NCBI RefSeq assembly: GCF_000764305.2
Contig: NW_025936295.1
Location: forward strand, 909,706 to 973,705
Direction: 5' to 3'
Source: Hyalella azteca
Lineage: Eukaryota > Arthropoda > Malacostraca > Amphipoda > Hyalellidae
Length of the DNA: 64,000 nt
Under the pieces are notes generated by a model, which saw nothing but the letters and a program-made list of their open reading frames with translations, was not told the origin of the DNA and did not search any database. This document shows positions 9,936 through 22,335 of the stretch, piece after piece (position 1 is the stretch's first letter; each line of letters starts with the position of its first letter). Position numbers and translations under genes: made by a program.

Positions 9936-12930
9936 ATATTCGAGCGGTGAGGGAAGGCCGGGGTAAGAAATCATCCCTCGGTCGCGATGCAATAAAAAGT
10001 TGTGACAGCGGTGCGGGGTCCGGACTCCCTTTTGGCTTTGGTTTCTTCCTCTTTGGGTCCTTCTTTTATTCTAAAATACTTTCTTGGCCTATCAAAGATG
10101 GCCAAATCCCGGCTCGTAAAGTGGACGGAACTTTAACGAAGAGACTAGTGACTTAATTTAGTTTAACAAACAAAAATGAACATCAGTTATACTCACTCTG
10201 ATTAGAAGTCCATCGCTGTCAGTCGGTAAAAACATTAGATTGTGGTTCTCTAGTCCTTGTTTTCAAAAATGGATTGTTCTAAGAGTCTACGGCTTTTTTG
10301 ACTGTCACCACGAAGTAAGTCATATGCAAAAAATATGTAATTGTATATACACACAATTTGAAATTAATCTATGAAATCTTGCAAAAAATTTGGGATACTT
10401 GACAGATCTCTGACATCATGAATATGTATTGTGAAAATAGTCGTTGAGATGGCTGATGATAATGTAGAAGTTTGGAGATCTACATACTAAAAATTCGTGA
10501 CCAGAGCCGTTTAAGTACGGACATGAAAACTTGGCCAATTGAAAAGAGTATTAGAATTAAAATAATGAGAGTTTTACTTAATAAAGAATAGTGTTTTGGT
10601 TTATATGCATTAGATTGCAGTACCCCTATTGCAGATAAGGATAGCAGATAGGGCTGTATGTATATTAGAAGGCAGTTAAGACTATGTACGTGGCACTTGT
10701 AGTCGCCGCGGTACTGCACGTACAAAGCAAAGGAAGTGGCAATGAGGTAACGCTTGTAGAGACATCGAGATTGAGGGGAGTCTTTGTTTGCTCGCCCCTA
10801 TGGGAGGTGAGTGGCACCGAAACGGCTATTATTCAGTTACGCTGAGCTCAACGAGTCACGCTCTGCTATGAAAATACTGTTTCTCTAGCTGTGGGATATT
10901 TTGCTCAGATCTCACCACCTGAGGGATATTTTGCTCATATCGTACAGGTGAGGGATACTTCCAACAGATTCCGACAACTGTGTTATATTTTTAACATATC
11001 TCACCAGCTGTGCGATAGTTCTACCGTATCCCTCCGGCGCTGTGCAATATTTCTAACATATCCCGCAAGTAATGGGATATTTCTACCGTATCCCTCCGGC
11101 GCTCTGCAATATTTCTAACATATCCCGCAAGTAGTGGGATATTTCTACCGTATCCCTGCAGCGCTGTGCAATATATCAAACATATCCCGCAAGTAGTGGG
11201 ATATTTCTCTCATACTCCGCCGCTGTGCAATATTTCTAATATCCCGCAAGTAGTGGGATATTTCTCTCATATTCTGCCGTCGTTACCGCAGCTAAGGAAG
11301 CAATGGAAGTTAGGTATGTCCTGCCTACAGCGATTCAGAGGAAGGCGGCGGCCACGAACTCGCCGAATCTTGTGTCCACAGCGGACATCTCTGGTGGAAC
11401 AAAGTGCTGAAAGAGGCGATAGATGGAAGACTCGCCGAATCTTGTGTCCACAACGGACATCTCTGGTGGACAGCAAACGTTAATATATTCGAGCGGTGAG
11501 GGAAGGCCGGGGTAAGAAATCATCCCTCGGTCGCGATGTAATAAAAAGTTGTGACAGCGGTGCGGGGCCCGGAGTCCCTTTTGGCTTTGGTTTCTTCCTC
11601 TTTGGGTCTTTCTTTTATTCCAAAATACTTTCTTGGCCTATAAAAGATGGCCAAATCCCGGCTCGTAAAGTGGACGGAACTTTAACGAAGAGACTAGTGA
11701 TTTAATTTAGTTTAACAAACAAAAATGAACATCAGTTATACTCACTCTGATTAGAAGTCCATCGCTGTCGGTCAGTCAAAACTTTAGATTGTGGTTCTCT
11801 AGTCCTTGTTTTAAAAAAAATGGATGTTTCTAAGAGTCTACGGCTTCTTTGAACTGTCACCACGAAGTTAGTCGTATGCAAAAAATATGTAATTGTATTT
11901 ACACACAGTTTGAAATTAATATATGAAATTTTGCAAAATTTGCGATACTTGTCATCTCTTTGACATCATGAATATGTTTTGTGAAATTAGTCGTTGAGAT
12001 GGCTGATGATAATGTAGAAGTTTGGAGATCTACATACTAAAAATTCGTGACCAGATCCGTTTAAGTAAGGACATGAAAACTTGGCCAATTGAAAAGAGTA
12101 TTAGAATTAAAATAATGAGAGATTTACTTTATAAAGAATAGTGTTTTGGTTTATGTGCATGAGATTGCAGTATGTAGGAACAACAGATAGAGCTGTATGC
12201 ATCACAGGATGGTGAAGAGGGAGTAACTGCTTAGGGTAGTCCTGCAACATGTGTCATGAATACGGCATATACTGATAGCAAATAGGGCAGTATTTATAAG
12301 ACGACAGTTTAAACGGTGTACGCTCCACGCTTTGTCGCCGCACCAACGTATAAAGGATAAAGCAGATAATGATAGCAGATTGCGCTGTATGTTTTACAGG
12401 GCAGCTACGCGAATTACGTGCCACTAATAGGCGTGCGCTACATGTATAAAGATAGGGCAGATATGGATAGGAGATAAGGCTGTATGTATATTAGAAGGCA
12501 GTTAAGACTATGTACGTGGCACTAGTAGTCGACGCGCTTCTGCACGTACAAAGCAAAGGAAGTGGCAATGAGGTAACGCTTGTAGAGACATCGAGATTGA
12601 GGGGAGTCTTTGTTTGGTCGCCCCTAAGGGAGGTGAGTGGCACCGAAACAGCTACTACTCTAAGCTCAGCGAGTCACGCTCTGCTATGAAAATACTGTTT
12701 CTCTAGCTGTGGGATATTTGTTCAGATCTCACCACCTGCGGGATATTTTGCTCATATCCTACAGGTGAGGGATACTTCCAACAGATTCCGACAACTGTGG
12801 TATATTTCAAACATATCCCGCCAGTAGTGGGATATTTCTCTCATACTCTGCCGTCGTTACCGCAGCAAAGGAAGCAATGGAAGTTAGGTATGTCCTGCCT
12901 ACAGCGATTCAGAGGAAGGCGGCGGCCACG
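9790..12930. repeat. 1.57-kb tandem segmental duplication
   Basis: Two direct copies, about 9790-11356 and 11357-12930. Both run from the GACTCGCCGAATCTTGTGTC motif through a shared body to GAAGGCGGCGGCCACG, which occurs at 11341-11356 and again at the end of copy two. The copies differ by substitutions and by indels, chiefly a shorter minisatellite and inserted sequence at about 12175-12480 in copy two. Confidence 0.88.
10885..11285. repeat. Minisatellite with GGGATATTT core
   Basis: Units of about 40-60 bp alternate GTGGGATATTTCTACCGTAT with CAATATTTCTAACATATCCC. A contracted version is at about 12700-12850 in the second copy of the segmental duplication, so the array has expanded or contracted since the duplication. 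Confidence 0.82.
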
Positions 12931-13764
12931 TCTGGTGTCGTGGCTCCAAAACGCGGACTTCATCGATAACGGAAGCGTTGGAGGAAACTATAAAAAGCGA
13001 CGTAGGAAACGCTAGAGAAATAAAAACAGCACCAGCGGAACTGATGCTTTGTACGGAACCATAAAACAAGGCGCTAAAAAAGAAAATTGTGTCTTTCTCG
13101 GACACGTCATCTTATATTCTGACTGTTTTTCAAGATCATAAAGACCTAATAAGATCGTTGGTAGGATAGGTCAAGAAATTCACTGAATTTTAAAATTCTA
13201 TTGCTCAATTTTCCCAACTTTTGGCAATTTATTTCGTGAAGAGTCGAATTGATGAATAAATCCGAATAATGAAATGGAATAGGCTGCGAAGAATTAGGTT
13301 GAGAAGAATTACAGTGACTTGGGAGTCAAGTTAAAGTTTTTTACCCTCAATATTATATGCATGTATTCGAATACATGAAAATTGCTATAAGTTTTAATTT
13401 GCTGATGTCTTGAAGCATTTTTAAATTTGATCCTACCGTCTAAATTTTCTTTCCATTCAATCCACATTAATTAAAATTAACGCATTTATTTGTATTTTTT
13501 TTTAAATTCCATGCAATTTCCTCTGTGTTTATTTTCAATTTTATTTCCATTCAACTAATTTTTTCCTTTATTGGCCGGTCTGAAGGGCCTGATCGTCCCC
13601 TCTAAGGTGGCAAGCAAGGGACGCGGTCCCGACTGCAGCTCCAGGAGTGTCCCACAAAAGGACCGGACGAAGCATACGTTGCGATCGATGGAGCGATGAC
13701 AGCGAAATAAAGGGGACCAAATAATGAGCAGTTAATGTCGATCTGATTGTGAGGGAGGCACAGT

Positions 13765-14290
13765 GAGCTCTAAATGGCCATAGCCGACTCATTCCTACCT
13801 CCATAAATGGCTATGGTCGACCCACGTCTGGCTCCATAAATGGCTATGGAGGATCAACTTCCACCTCCATAATGATCATTTTGGATCCACTTCCACCTTC
13901 ATAAATGGTCATTTTGAATCCACTTCTATTTCCATAAATGTCTATTGTTGACTCGCTCATTATTTAACATAAGTCATTGCAGGCCCACTCAAACCTCTTA
14001 AAAATGCCATAGTGGGCCCATTCCTACCTCCATTAATGATATCATGGTGATATGATATGGTACTGGGATATGATATTGATATGATATGTAGTATTGATAT
14101 CAATACTATCTACTAACCATGATACCATTAATGATACCATTCCATCACTTAAAAATGCCATAGTGGGCCCATTCCTACCTCCATTAATGGCCAGGGAGGA
14201 CTTTTCCCCTTAAATGTCCATAGAGAATCCACTCCTACCTTCATTAATGACCATGGAGGACTCTTTCCTCCATACATGGCCAAGTATAAC
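13765..14290. repeat. Degenerate CCATAAATGGC minisatellite
   Basis: Diverged units of about 40-45 bp contain TCC(A/T)CCTCCATAAATGG and GGATCCACTTCCACC. An ATATGATATTGATATGATAT stretch interrupts them at about 14040-14110. Confidence 0.75.
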
Positions 14291-17200
14291 CTACTCGCAT
14301 ATAGTTGTTGTGAATACTATCTTCATTTTTATGATTATGAATATTGAACTTTAACCGAAGAAATATGTCGTAATTTATGCTTTAATATATCACCAATAAG
14401 TTAAAAATCAAAGCTAACTAAAATTCATGTGTTTATTATTTGATCATCGTAAATTGATTATTGTCGAGAGTGTAAATTCTTTCATGAACAAGAAGAAGTA
14501 TTCCCATGTGGAATGTGGAAGAATCAAGCTTAAAAATTTGAATTGAAAGAAATATTATCTATTCTACTGGAGGAAGTCGTAAAAATTATTGCCAAATATG
14601 AAAGTCTACGTATATTGCTCCTAATATTCCATTTACTTTTCTTCATTGTTTACGATTTAATTTTCAAAATGAAATGAGTGAACAATTAAAAAAAACAAAT
14701 ACAAAGAAGAAAGAATATTTTAGAAGTATACCAATTGAAAAATACTAGTGGTTAACGGTAAAGAGCGACAAGAAAAGAAATAGACATTAGGAGGAACTTA
14801 AAATAAGCTCTAATGATTTGCTTTGATAATTGATTGATTGAGAATTGATTTGTTTAGCGAAATTTTGCTAACCTGAATAGTATGAAGGAAAATATTTTAA
14901 TATGCCTTAAGAATGCTTCTAATAACATTAATAGAAATAATTAGAAACTTTGGTGCAAAAACCGTGAGAATTAGGAGCTGAAAATATAAGTTTAGCAAAT
15001 CAAAATAGTTATTCATTACACTAGGTATTTTGCATCAGGCTGTCATGACGTTAACAATTCAAAGTAAGGCTAGTCACGGGGAAATAACCACAGCATAAAC
15101 TGTTCCAAGATCAAGAGTGTTGAGGGATTTGCTTTGAGTGACGCCATCAGCTCTCACGCAGATGAGATTGAAGGTTTTTAGGGACCTTTGCTTAGCGGCA
15201 ATTGGGGCTTTAGCGCATAAGAAGCGCCTAGCAGCCCAAGCATGCCGCGCGTGTCCGCATGGGAGTCGTTTGCCTAGGCCACGGAAACAAGATGGTCCCC
15301 ATTAGGCCGATACGAAGTACCTCTGTTGATATCTGAGCTCAATAGGATAAATCGTTTAGGGAATCTCATGTTTTCACTTCCGTTTACTCTGTTGACACCT
15401 GAAAGCTCAATATGAGAGGTCGTGCAGAGTATCATATACTATCCTACGTTATCTCAGTTGACACTCAGTTGACGTTATATCTGTAGATAACATATCAGGT
15501 CTTGGAGTTGGTTTCAAGCTGTCAGACTGTTGTCAGAAGCTTCAAGCTGAGTAGGAGGAGGAAGTCTTGAGATGTATGAATTACAGAAATTCGGTTTTCT
15601 TTGTAATGTTTTTCAGCCAATCTAGAGAGGAGATATCGCGCTGCGGTATCAAAAGGCGAGATCACAATATGTACTAGAATGCATTTAGTACGGTTAATTG
15701 GTGAAATGATTAGTAATTATTGCAATAAGTGATATATTTTGATTCTTTGGACGATCTTGAGATCCGTTTTAAATGACGCGAAAGGTAATATGAATTTATA
15801 ACAAATTACAATGATATTTTTTGCCAGTCATTAGTATTCGTATTAGTTAATTATGGAATAACTATAACGTTATTACAGAGAAAGGACGAAAATCGAATTC
15901 AAATTGTCTATAAATTATAATTTTAGTTCTGATAGTTATGAAAGATAATATGATGAAAGGAATATAAAATGTAAAGAATATACAGATGGAAGAATTGAAG
16001 GGTGGTAGGAATATCAGATTCGTAGGAATAGCAGAATAGAATTAATAAAACGAAGGAATTAATAACAGTATGAATGAATACTATGACAGAGGGATTAACA
16101 AGAATAAATTAATACCAGGATGAAGAAATATGAGGATGGAAGGAATAACAGGAAAGAAGTTATATCTGGAAGAAGCAATAACAGGATTGAAGAAAAATCT
16201 TGATGGAAGAAATACATGGATGGAAAAAACTTCAACATGTACTTCGGGACAAGTAATTTTCAGCCAAGCTAAGTGAATAAAGCGCAAGAAAGAGCCAGCA
16301 AGCTTGAGATGACTGGAGAAGGAGCGTCGCTACTCAGGCCGGCAATTCAGGGAGACGAGAGCAATTAGGGATTGAGACGATTGCGACGAGCGCTCTCAAT
16401 CAATGGAGTCCGTGCAATCGCGGGCGTCATCAATCTTGGCGCGTATCGCTGTTGCTGAACAAGCGGCTTGGGCGTGTGCTTTGGCTCAGCGACGTCTTGA
16501 GTGTTGCTTCGATTAAAGCATGTAAAATTTGGTGCACATTTTATTGTGTATTAGTGTAATTGAGACTTAGTTGGAGAATAAATCTTTCATGGTAAGCTCT
16601 ATGTATAAAAGATATTTAATCGAAATTCGACTTCAAATCATTCCAGGTAATAGAAATAATTTTTTCTCATGATTATCGCAACATTAGTTTGTTAACAAGA
16701 AACCGAGTTTCCGATCAGTGGTTTATAGAGTGCTGGTTTTAAGAGACATAAAAGTTTTTTGTTGCTCTAGAAGAATCCTTAGATTCGATAGCATCAAACA
16801 AGAAAGGCATTAAGGAGGGACAACGCAAGCTGTTTAGCAAACTTTGCACATGGGACTACCCTGAAATGTTCAATTTCACAAGAAGCCATCTTAACAAAAT
16901 CCATTGAAGAAGTGCTGAGTCAGCTGATGCATTATATCGGCTCGCCCTGCGCAGCGTCCGGCCATTGGTCAACTCCCGCGTGGCCTCCGCTGCGTATCTA
17001 GGATACTCTTGCTAATTTTCTTATTCTCGGTAAAAAAATACGTGAATTACGTTCTGGTTAGAGGCCGTGATTTTCTACGCATTAAAATAAATAAATGAAT
17101 CGCATCCAAATGCAAGGGAAACAGGTTTAAGAAACGTCATTATGTGCAGGTACGAAATGTCATTAGATTGAGCTAGAAGAAAAGATAAAATTTTACAGTG

Positions 17201-17734
17201 AAAAAGAGGTAATAGTTTCTGTAACATTTGTGAGCTGCTTATGTTGATGTCACAGCTCTTTCATGAAAAGTCGATTTAATTCCAAAAAATGAGGGGATTT
17301 TCTTTCCCGCAATGAAAATAGCAATATTCTTGATAAGAAGGTAATAATATTCTTACCCTCGTTATAAACAAGAAGATTTGTTTACACCGAGAACAGAAAA
17401 ATCGTGAAACCCTTTTGTAGAGAAATTTTTCGAATTTTGATACGACCCGTGGCGGAAAATGCATATTTCACGAACACTATTAGAAACACAACTTTTCAGA
17501 ATGAGGAATATTAATTTATTATACTCACATCGAGTAAAGTAAATTTCATTATCGTGCATACCGGTGAGCCAGCATTTTGTGGTAAAGTATAACTAAATCA
17601 AATTGAAAATATAACTGAATCAAAGACCATAAATATGAAGTTATCAACTTGTCACCGCTCACTGAGTAACCGCTCTCCTCTTGCACTTGTTACAAGTTGA
17701 TCACTAAAGTTTAAGCACCTCAATAAAATCATTC

Positions 17735-18275
17735 ATACCGTACTCACTGCTGTAGTTGTACGCATATTTTGGAGTAATTTTAGAACTAAGCCTCACTTTG
17801 TTCCAGTGGCAGGAATTAAAAGAGCTTTGGTTTTGATACTCACCACAGTCTATGACCTCTGTTTTGATGTTATCATAAGTAAACCAAATCCTTCCCATGC
17901 AGCGACAGCCATATAAATCATTGGCACTCACTGCTGTCTTTGACCGATATTTTGTGGCTATCAGAACTAAATCCCACTAGTTTCAGTGACAACCATTTAA
18001 AAATCTTCGGTACTCACCGATGCCTTTGACCGCAACTTTGAGGCTATCAGAACTAAATCCTACTAGTTTCAGAGACAACCACTAAAAATCTTTGATACTC
18101 ACCGCTGCCTTTGACCGCTACGTGGCTATCAGAACTAAATCCTACTAGTTTCAGTGACAACTATTAAAAATCGATGATACTCACGCTGCCTTAGACCGCT
18201 ACTTTGCGGCTATCATAACTAAATCCCACTAGTTTCAGAGACAATCATTAAAAATCTTTGGTACTCACCGCTGTC
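17735..18275 (-). repeat. 82-96-bp minisatellite repeating the exon 4 donor
   Basis: Seven diverged units. On the minus strand each carries GTGAGT in the context (G/A)GCAGCG|GTGAGTATC or close to it. Plus-strand ACTCAC starts are at 18263 (real), 18179, 18097, 18012, 17926, 17838 and 17742, a spacing of 82 to 96 nt. Between donors the units share GAAACTAGT(A/G)GGATTTAGTT and CTGATAGCC. The unit bodies have diverged while GTGAGT is kept in all seven. Confidence 0.9.
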
Positions 18276-18489
18276 TTCACGTTTTCTCTTATTGATATTG
18301 CCGTTGGGGTCAGTGTGTTGCTGCTGGATGCCCAGTATTCCGTTGATGCTGTAGGATCCTGTACGTTGCAGCGACGTCTCATGTACAGCTGACGTCGCAT
18401 GGCTGATAACGGACGTGGCTTGCGAGACCGGCGAGTGCGTGCCCGGAATGATGTGTTTCGCGTTCTCCGCAGCCTTGTTGCGCACGATT
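18269..18489 (-). CDS. sv: Pax2/5/8 exon 4: end of paired domain, octapeptide, basic patch
   Basis: Encodes residues 144-216. It starts IVRNKAAENAKH, the end of the paired domain, as in Drosophila Sv. A Ser/Thr/Ala-rich linker follows, then the octapeptide YSINGILG (189-196), which in the Pax family recruits Groucho-type co-repressors, and NKRKR (209-213), a probable nuclear localisation signal. The acceptor is GTGGTCGCAG|A and the donor AGCG|GTGAGTACC, leaving phase 1. The donor is followed by six more GTGAGT-containing repeat units. Reading through the donor meets a stop after about 16 codons. Confidence 0.93.
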
Positions 18490-20414
18490 CTGCGACCACA
18501 AGTGTAAGATTATTTACGATGTTCTGTGTTAGGAGCGCAGACTGTAAATCAATTAAAATTGGGGCTAGTTTTTAATATACTTTATTTATAATATTAGTAT
18601 TAAGTAGCAAATTGTAATTCACAAGCGAGTGATTATTATCGTACATAATATTATTAAAGACACGAACATGAAATGAATATTACACGTATACTTCACGATT
18701 AATTTCACAAATTTCTATTTAATAAAGAATTAGGGATCGTCACTAGAATATATAGGTGTAAAAGTGCAACAAGTATAAGCCATCTTAAAGCATTCGAAAT
18801 ACATGTTATTTATTGTGCATATCTATAAAGAGATACGGGTGCGGTGAAAATACGGTGTTGCACAAACAGTCACAAACAATACATCTTAACACTAACAACC
18901 CAGTTACTTGCATGTTTTTTTCCAACTAATACAAAGTTATAGCTTCTACCTGAGAATTTACGATGAAAAATGTGTTTGAATTTATGGCCAAATTGGAGAG
19001 GGGGAAAAAAATAAAAAATAAAACAAAAAATTGGAGAGTTAACATGAATCAATATAGCAGTGCCCAAATAAATTTTTGGTGCAAATATAAAAGAGGTTCA
19101 AACAAAAATAATGTACGTCAAAGCTTCCAAGGTGGAATTTTAATTGGAAGCAACAACCAGGATGATATTTTAAAAGCCCTGCGTGAAGTAAACATCTGTG
19201 GCAAATTCAGCTTTTGCCGAAGTTAGCAAAGATGAGAGCGCCTCGCTGGAATGGAAGTTTTCAGGGACCAGCAATGCGTGAGGCCTCGGCTGAGTTTTAA
19301 ATTTTGAAGAAAAACGCCGAGTAAGTAAAGCGGTTGTAGGCTTCGTTAAACTGAGTGAACTCTAGCAACTGTCACAACTTCTGATCATTGAAAGCTGATA
19401 GTGGGTTGAAAGCTTTTCATCATGAAACTATAGTCTCTCACAGCGTATTGAAATTTAAAATGTGTAATTTATACCAGATCCATTTATTCCAGATCCACAT
19501 ACCATTTTCTGCATCACCAGAAAATAATTTACAAGAAGTTGGACCGAAATGACTCACATACGTGTTATAAATGCAATACCCCAATTATGCGTTTGTAGAC
19601 ATATTTTATTTTAAGATGATTGTGCCAAATTTCAAGCATCAGATGTGTCATATTTAGCCAAAATTTAAAAAAATTACAAATAAATGGAATCGAAAATATT
19701 TCGGTTACTCTCCTTAAAAAATATCTGATTGTTTAGTTCGATCGGTAGGCTGAGTATCTGAATTTTAATTTTGTATAAAGGAGATTTGCAGGTTTCATCG
19801 TCAAAGTATTTTGTATAATAATCGATATATTTAGCCAGACAAATCATTCAAGTGATGAATATTCAAACAAAAGTAAAAGAAATCATGGATAAGCAGACTA
19901 TATTTTAAAACGATAAATGAGAAAGACAGAGGCAAAAATATGAATAAGCAGAGAATGAATTTGAATGATTAATGATAGGTATTGAGCAGAAGCAGGACTG
20001 GGGAAAAATACGATATTCACAAAAACTGTGACGCACGAAACGCAGCATCGATAGCACGAAGAGGGCAACATTTTACCATACATAAAAGCATTCAAAGAAA
20101 CAGCCAAGACCTCTCAGCAGGATGAAAAAAATCGTAGGTGAAGCTTGTAAACACGATGAGAATGGTTTCAACAACTGAAAATAATACAAGAGTATACAGG
20201 AGTTTAAACAGGATTACCAACAGCCGCGAAACATGATGGCAGGAGAAGGAGCAACGACATGAAATGGGGTTCCTTTAGCACCTCCCTACGCTGCTTAGGT
20301 CTCTAGGGAGAGCAGTACATTTGTGCGAGGCTCCGCAGCTAATACATTGATTCTATTAATTCGCTAAACCCTCACTGGGACTCTTATTCCAGCGCCGGCC
20401 AGCAGCACATAAAC

Positions 20415-20715
20415 TGCTGTGGTACTGCCGTGTTCAGATACTCTATTGCCAACCAAACTAATATATATAGCTGCGACACTGCAGCGCCGATCAGTATCTT
20501 GCAGTTATTCTGCCGTGTTCAGGCACTGCAACCCTTGCCAACCAAACAAACTGTCAAAATACACCAAAACTGCGACACTGCAGCGCCAGTCAGTTAAATA
20601 AACTGCCGTGATACTGCCGTGATACTGCCGTGATACTGCCGTGAACCGGCATTCCATTGCCAACCAAACCAACTGCCATAATCCATACTAACCGAGACGA
20701 CACTGCAGCGTTCAA
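20415..20715. repeat. About 100-bp minisatellite
   Basis: Three to four units contain CTGCCGTGTTCAG or CTGCCGTGATA, ATTGCCAACCAAAC and GCGACACTGCAGCGCC. A short TGATACTGCCG run is nested at about 20605-20640. Confidence 0.82.
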
Positions 20716-22269
20716 TACCAAAGTCAATATATTATTTGACTAAGATATTGGTAGGTAATAGAAGAGGAGTTACATCAATTCCAGCATCTAAATTAAAACA
20801 ATAGAATAAATTTTATTTAGCGAATTTAATTGTTAGATTATAAATTATTAGGAAGTTATTTGAAAAACGGTTCGTAAAATTTTAATGAAATCATTGTTTA
20901 TTGCGCATGTGTTATGAATAAAATGTTGAGGAGAATATGCATGGCCGTGACGTAAGTCAGCATGCCTCACTGAACACGACGCCAAATGACCGAACATCGA
21001 ACATATGGCGCACTGATCATCAGGCTTGTGTGGTGCTCAGTGAGCGCACTCACTGGTCTTTAGTACTCGCTTTAGGCACGGCTGAGTCTTTTATTTTACA
21101 AAAATAAAATTAAAAACTGATAGATGCAATTCATGTTAATTATTATTAAGAGTTATCATGCACAACTTTTTGATAGTTCCTTGCAGACGCGGTTTTTTAT
21201 ATTATTTGCCAGTTTTAATAATATTAATAACATGAATTTTGCCAGTCTTATTAGATTGTAAATGCATGAGTTAAATTTCATGTTCATACAACACAGTTAA
21301 CTGTGAAATCATAAAACAAATTAGCTAACAAGATTGATTAACAAATTGCTAAGGTTACCAGGACTTGTATAAAGTACGCTCAAGGCATTGGTTTTGGTGG
21401 CTACTTAATTTATTATTTTTAAATCTGATCAACCTTGAATAACATGACAATGACTTGTTCAATAAAGCAGGGAAGCCATTTTTATGAAGCTGTTCCATTC
21501 CTAATTTAAAAAACACAATTTGCAGCAGTTTTATAATTCGAGAGCGATTTTAACTTATTTATGAGTTCAAACTAGAATTAAACCTAAAATTTGAAAAAAG
21601 CGCCTTCTAGAATAGAAAGAAGTCAGTAGATGACTTCATTATTGCTGGGCGAAGAGGTCTAAAAGAAGAGGGAGTAGGGCAATGGTGCGACACTAACAGG
21701 GGTATTGTGCTGTGCTAACAGCTATGCCTCTGTCACACCTGTTGCCTAGTGTGTCCTATTAAGAGTTTACTCCTCATCCTATATCACTGCTTTTACATCC
21801 TGTTCAGTAGCGAAAGTTATTAATCGAAATTTAACTTAAATCTCATTTCATGGCATCTACGTTCCGTTCACTTACTCTTCTTTTTAATTAAGATTTCTCT
21901 CTCATTTCACATTACTGTTTCTACATCTTGTTAGTTACCGTCGTTCTTAATCGAGATTTCATTTAAATGTCATATTTCTATTTCTACAATCTACGTTCTT
22001 TTCCGTAACGGTTTCCTTACTCGAAAAGTTCATTTAATACTCGTTATAAAACACATGTAGGAACCAGGAATTAATTTTTAAAACTTTTCCGTTATTAAAT
22101 ATGCTATAACTATTCAAATAAAATAAATATTCCAACATTTTCGTTTCGTAATCTGGTACAATTATGCAAAGGCTGAAATTGAGTCTTCCTAAATTAACTT
22201 ATTAGTGTAGAGTATTGAAAATTAAGTTAAAAATGCTTTCTGTATTTAGTCTCTAGCTAGCGGAAATAT

Positions 22270-22335
22270 TATAGGAAAAGACGCAAATCCGGGTAAGACG
22301 CAAATCCTGCTCCAAAGACGCAAATCCGGGTAAGC
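22270..22335. repeat. Short GACGCAAATCC tandem repeat
   Basis: GACGCAAATCC occurs three times, twice followed by GGGTAAG. No coding or regulatory role can be shown. Confidence 0.7.

Larger units (their letters stand above)
9238..18268 (-). other. sv: Intron 4
   Basis: A 9-kb intron starting GTGAGTACC (18268) and ending CTGAGCAG (9238). It holds the exon 4 donor array, a 1.57-kb tandem duplication at 9790-12930 and a degenerate minisatellite at 13765-14290. The stretch 14300-17700 is mostly unique and AT-rich, with a GC-richer island at about 15140-15330. In Drosophila the sparkling eye enhancer lies in an intron of sv; a Runx-type AACCACA at about 15087 is the only matching motif I noticed here. 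Confidence 0.72.

Noticed and set aside
9573..9992. 139-codon frame on the minus strand and its overlapping partners
   Set aside because: The peptide repeats FGESSIYRLFQHFVPPEMS because the DNA is a 72-bp tandem repeat.
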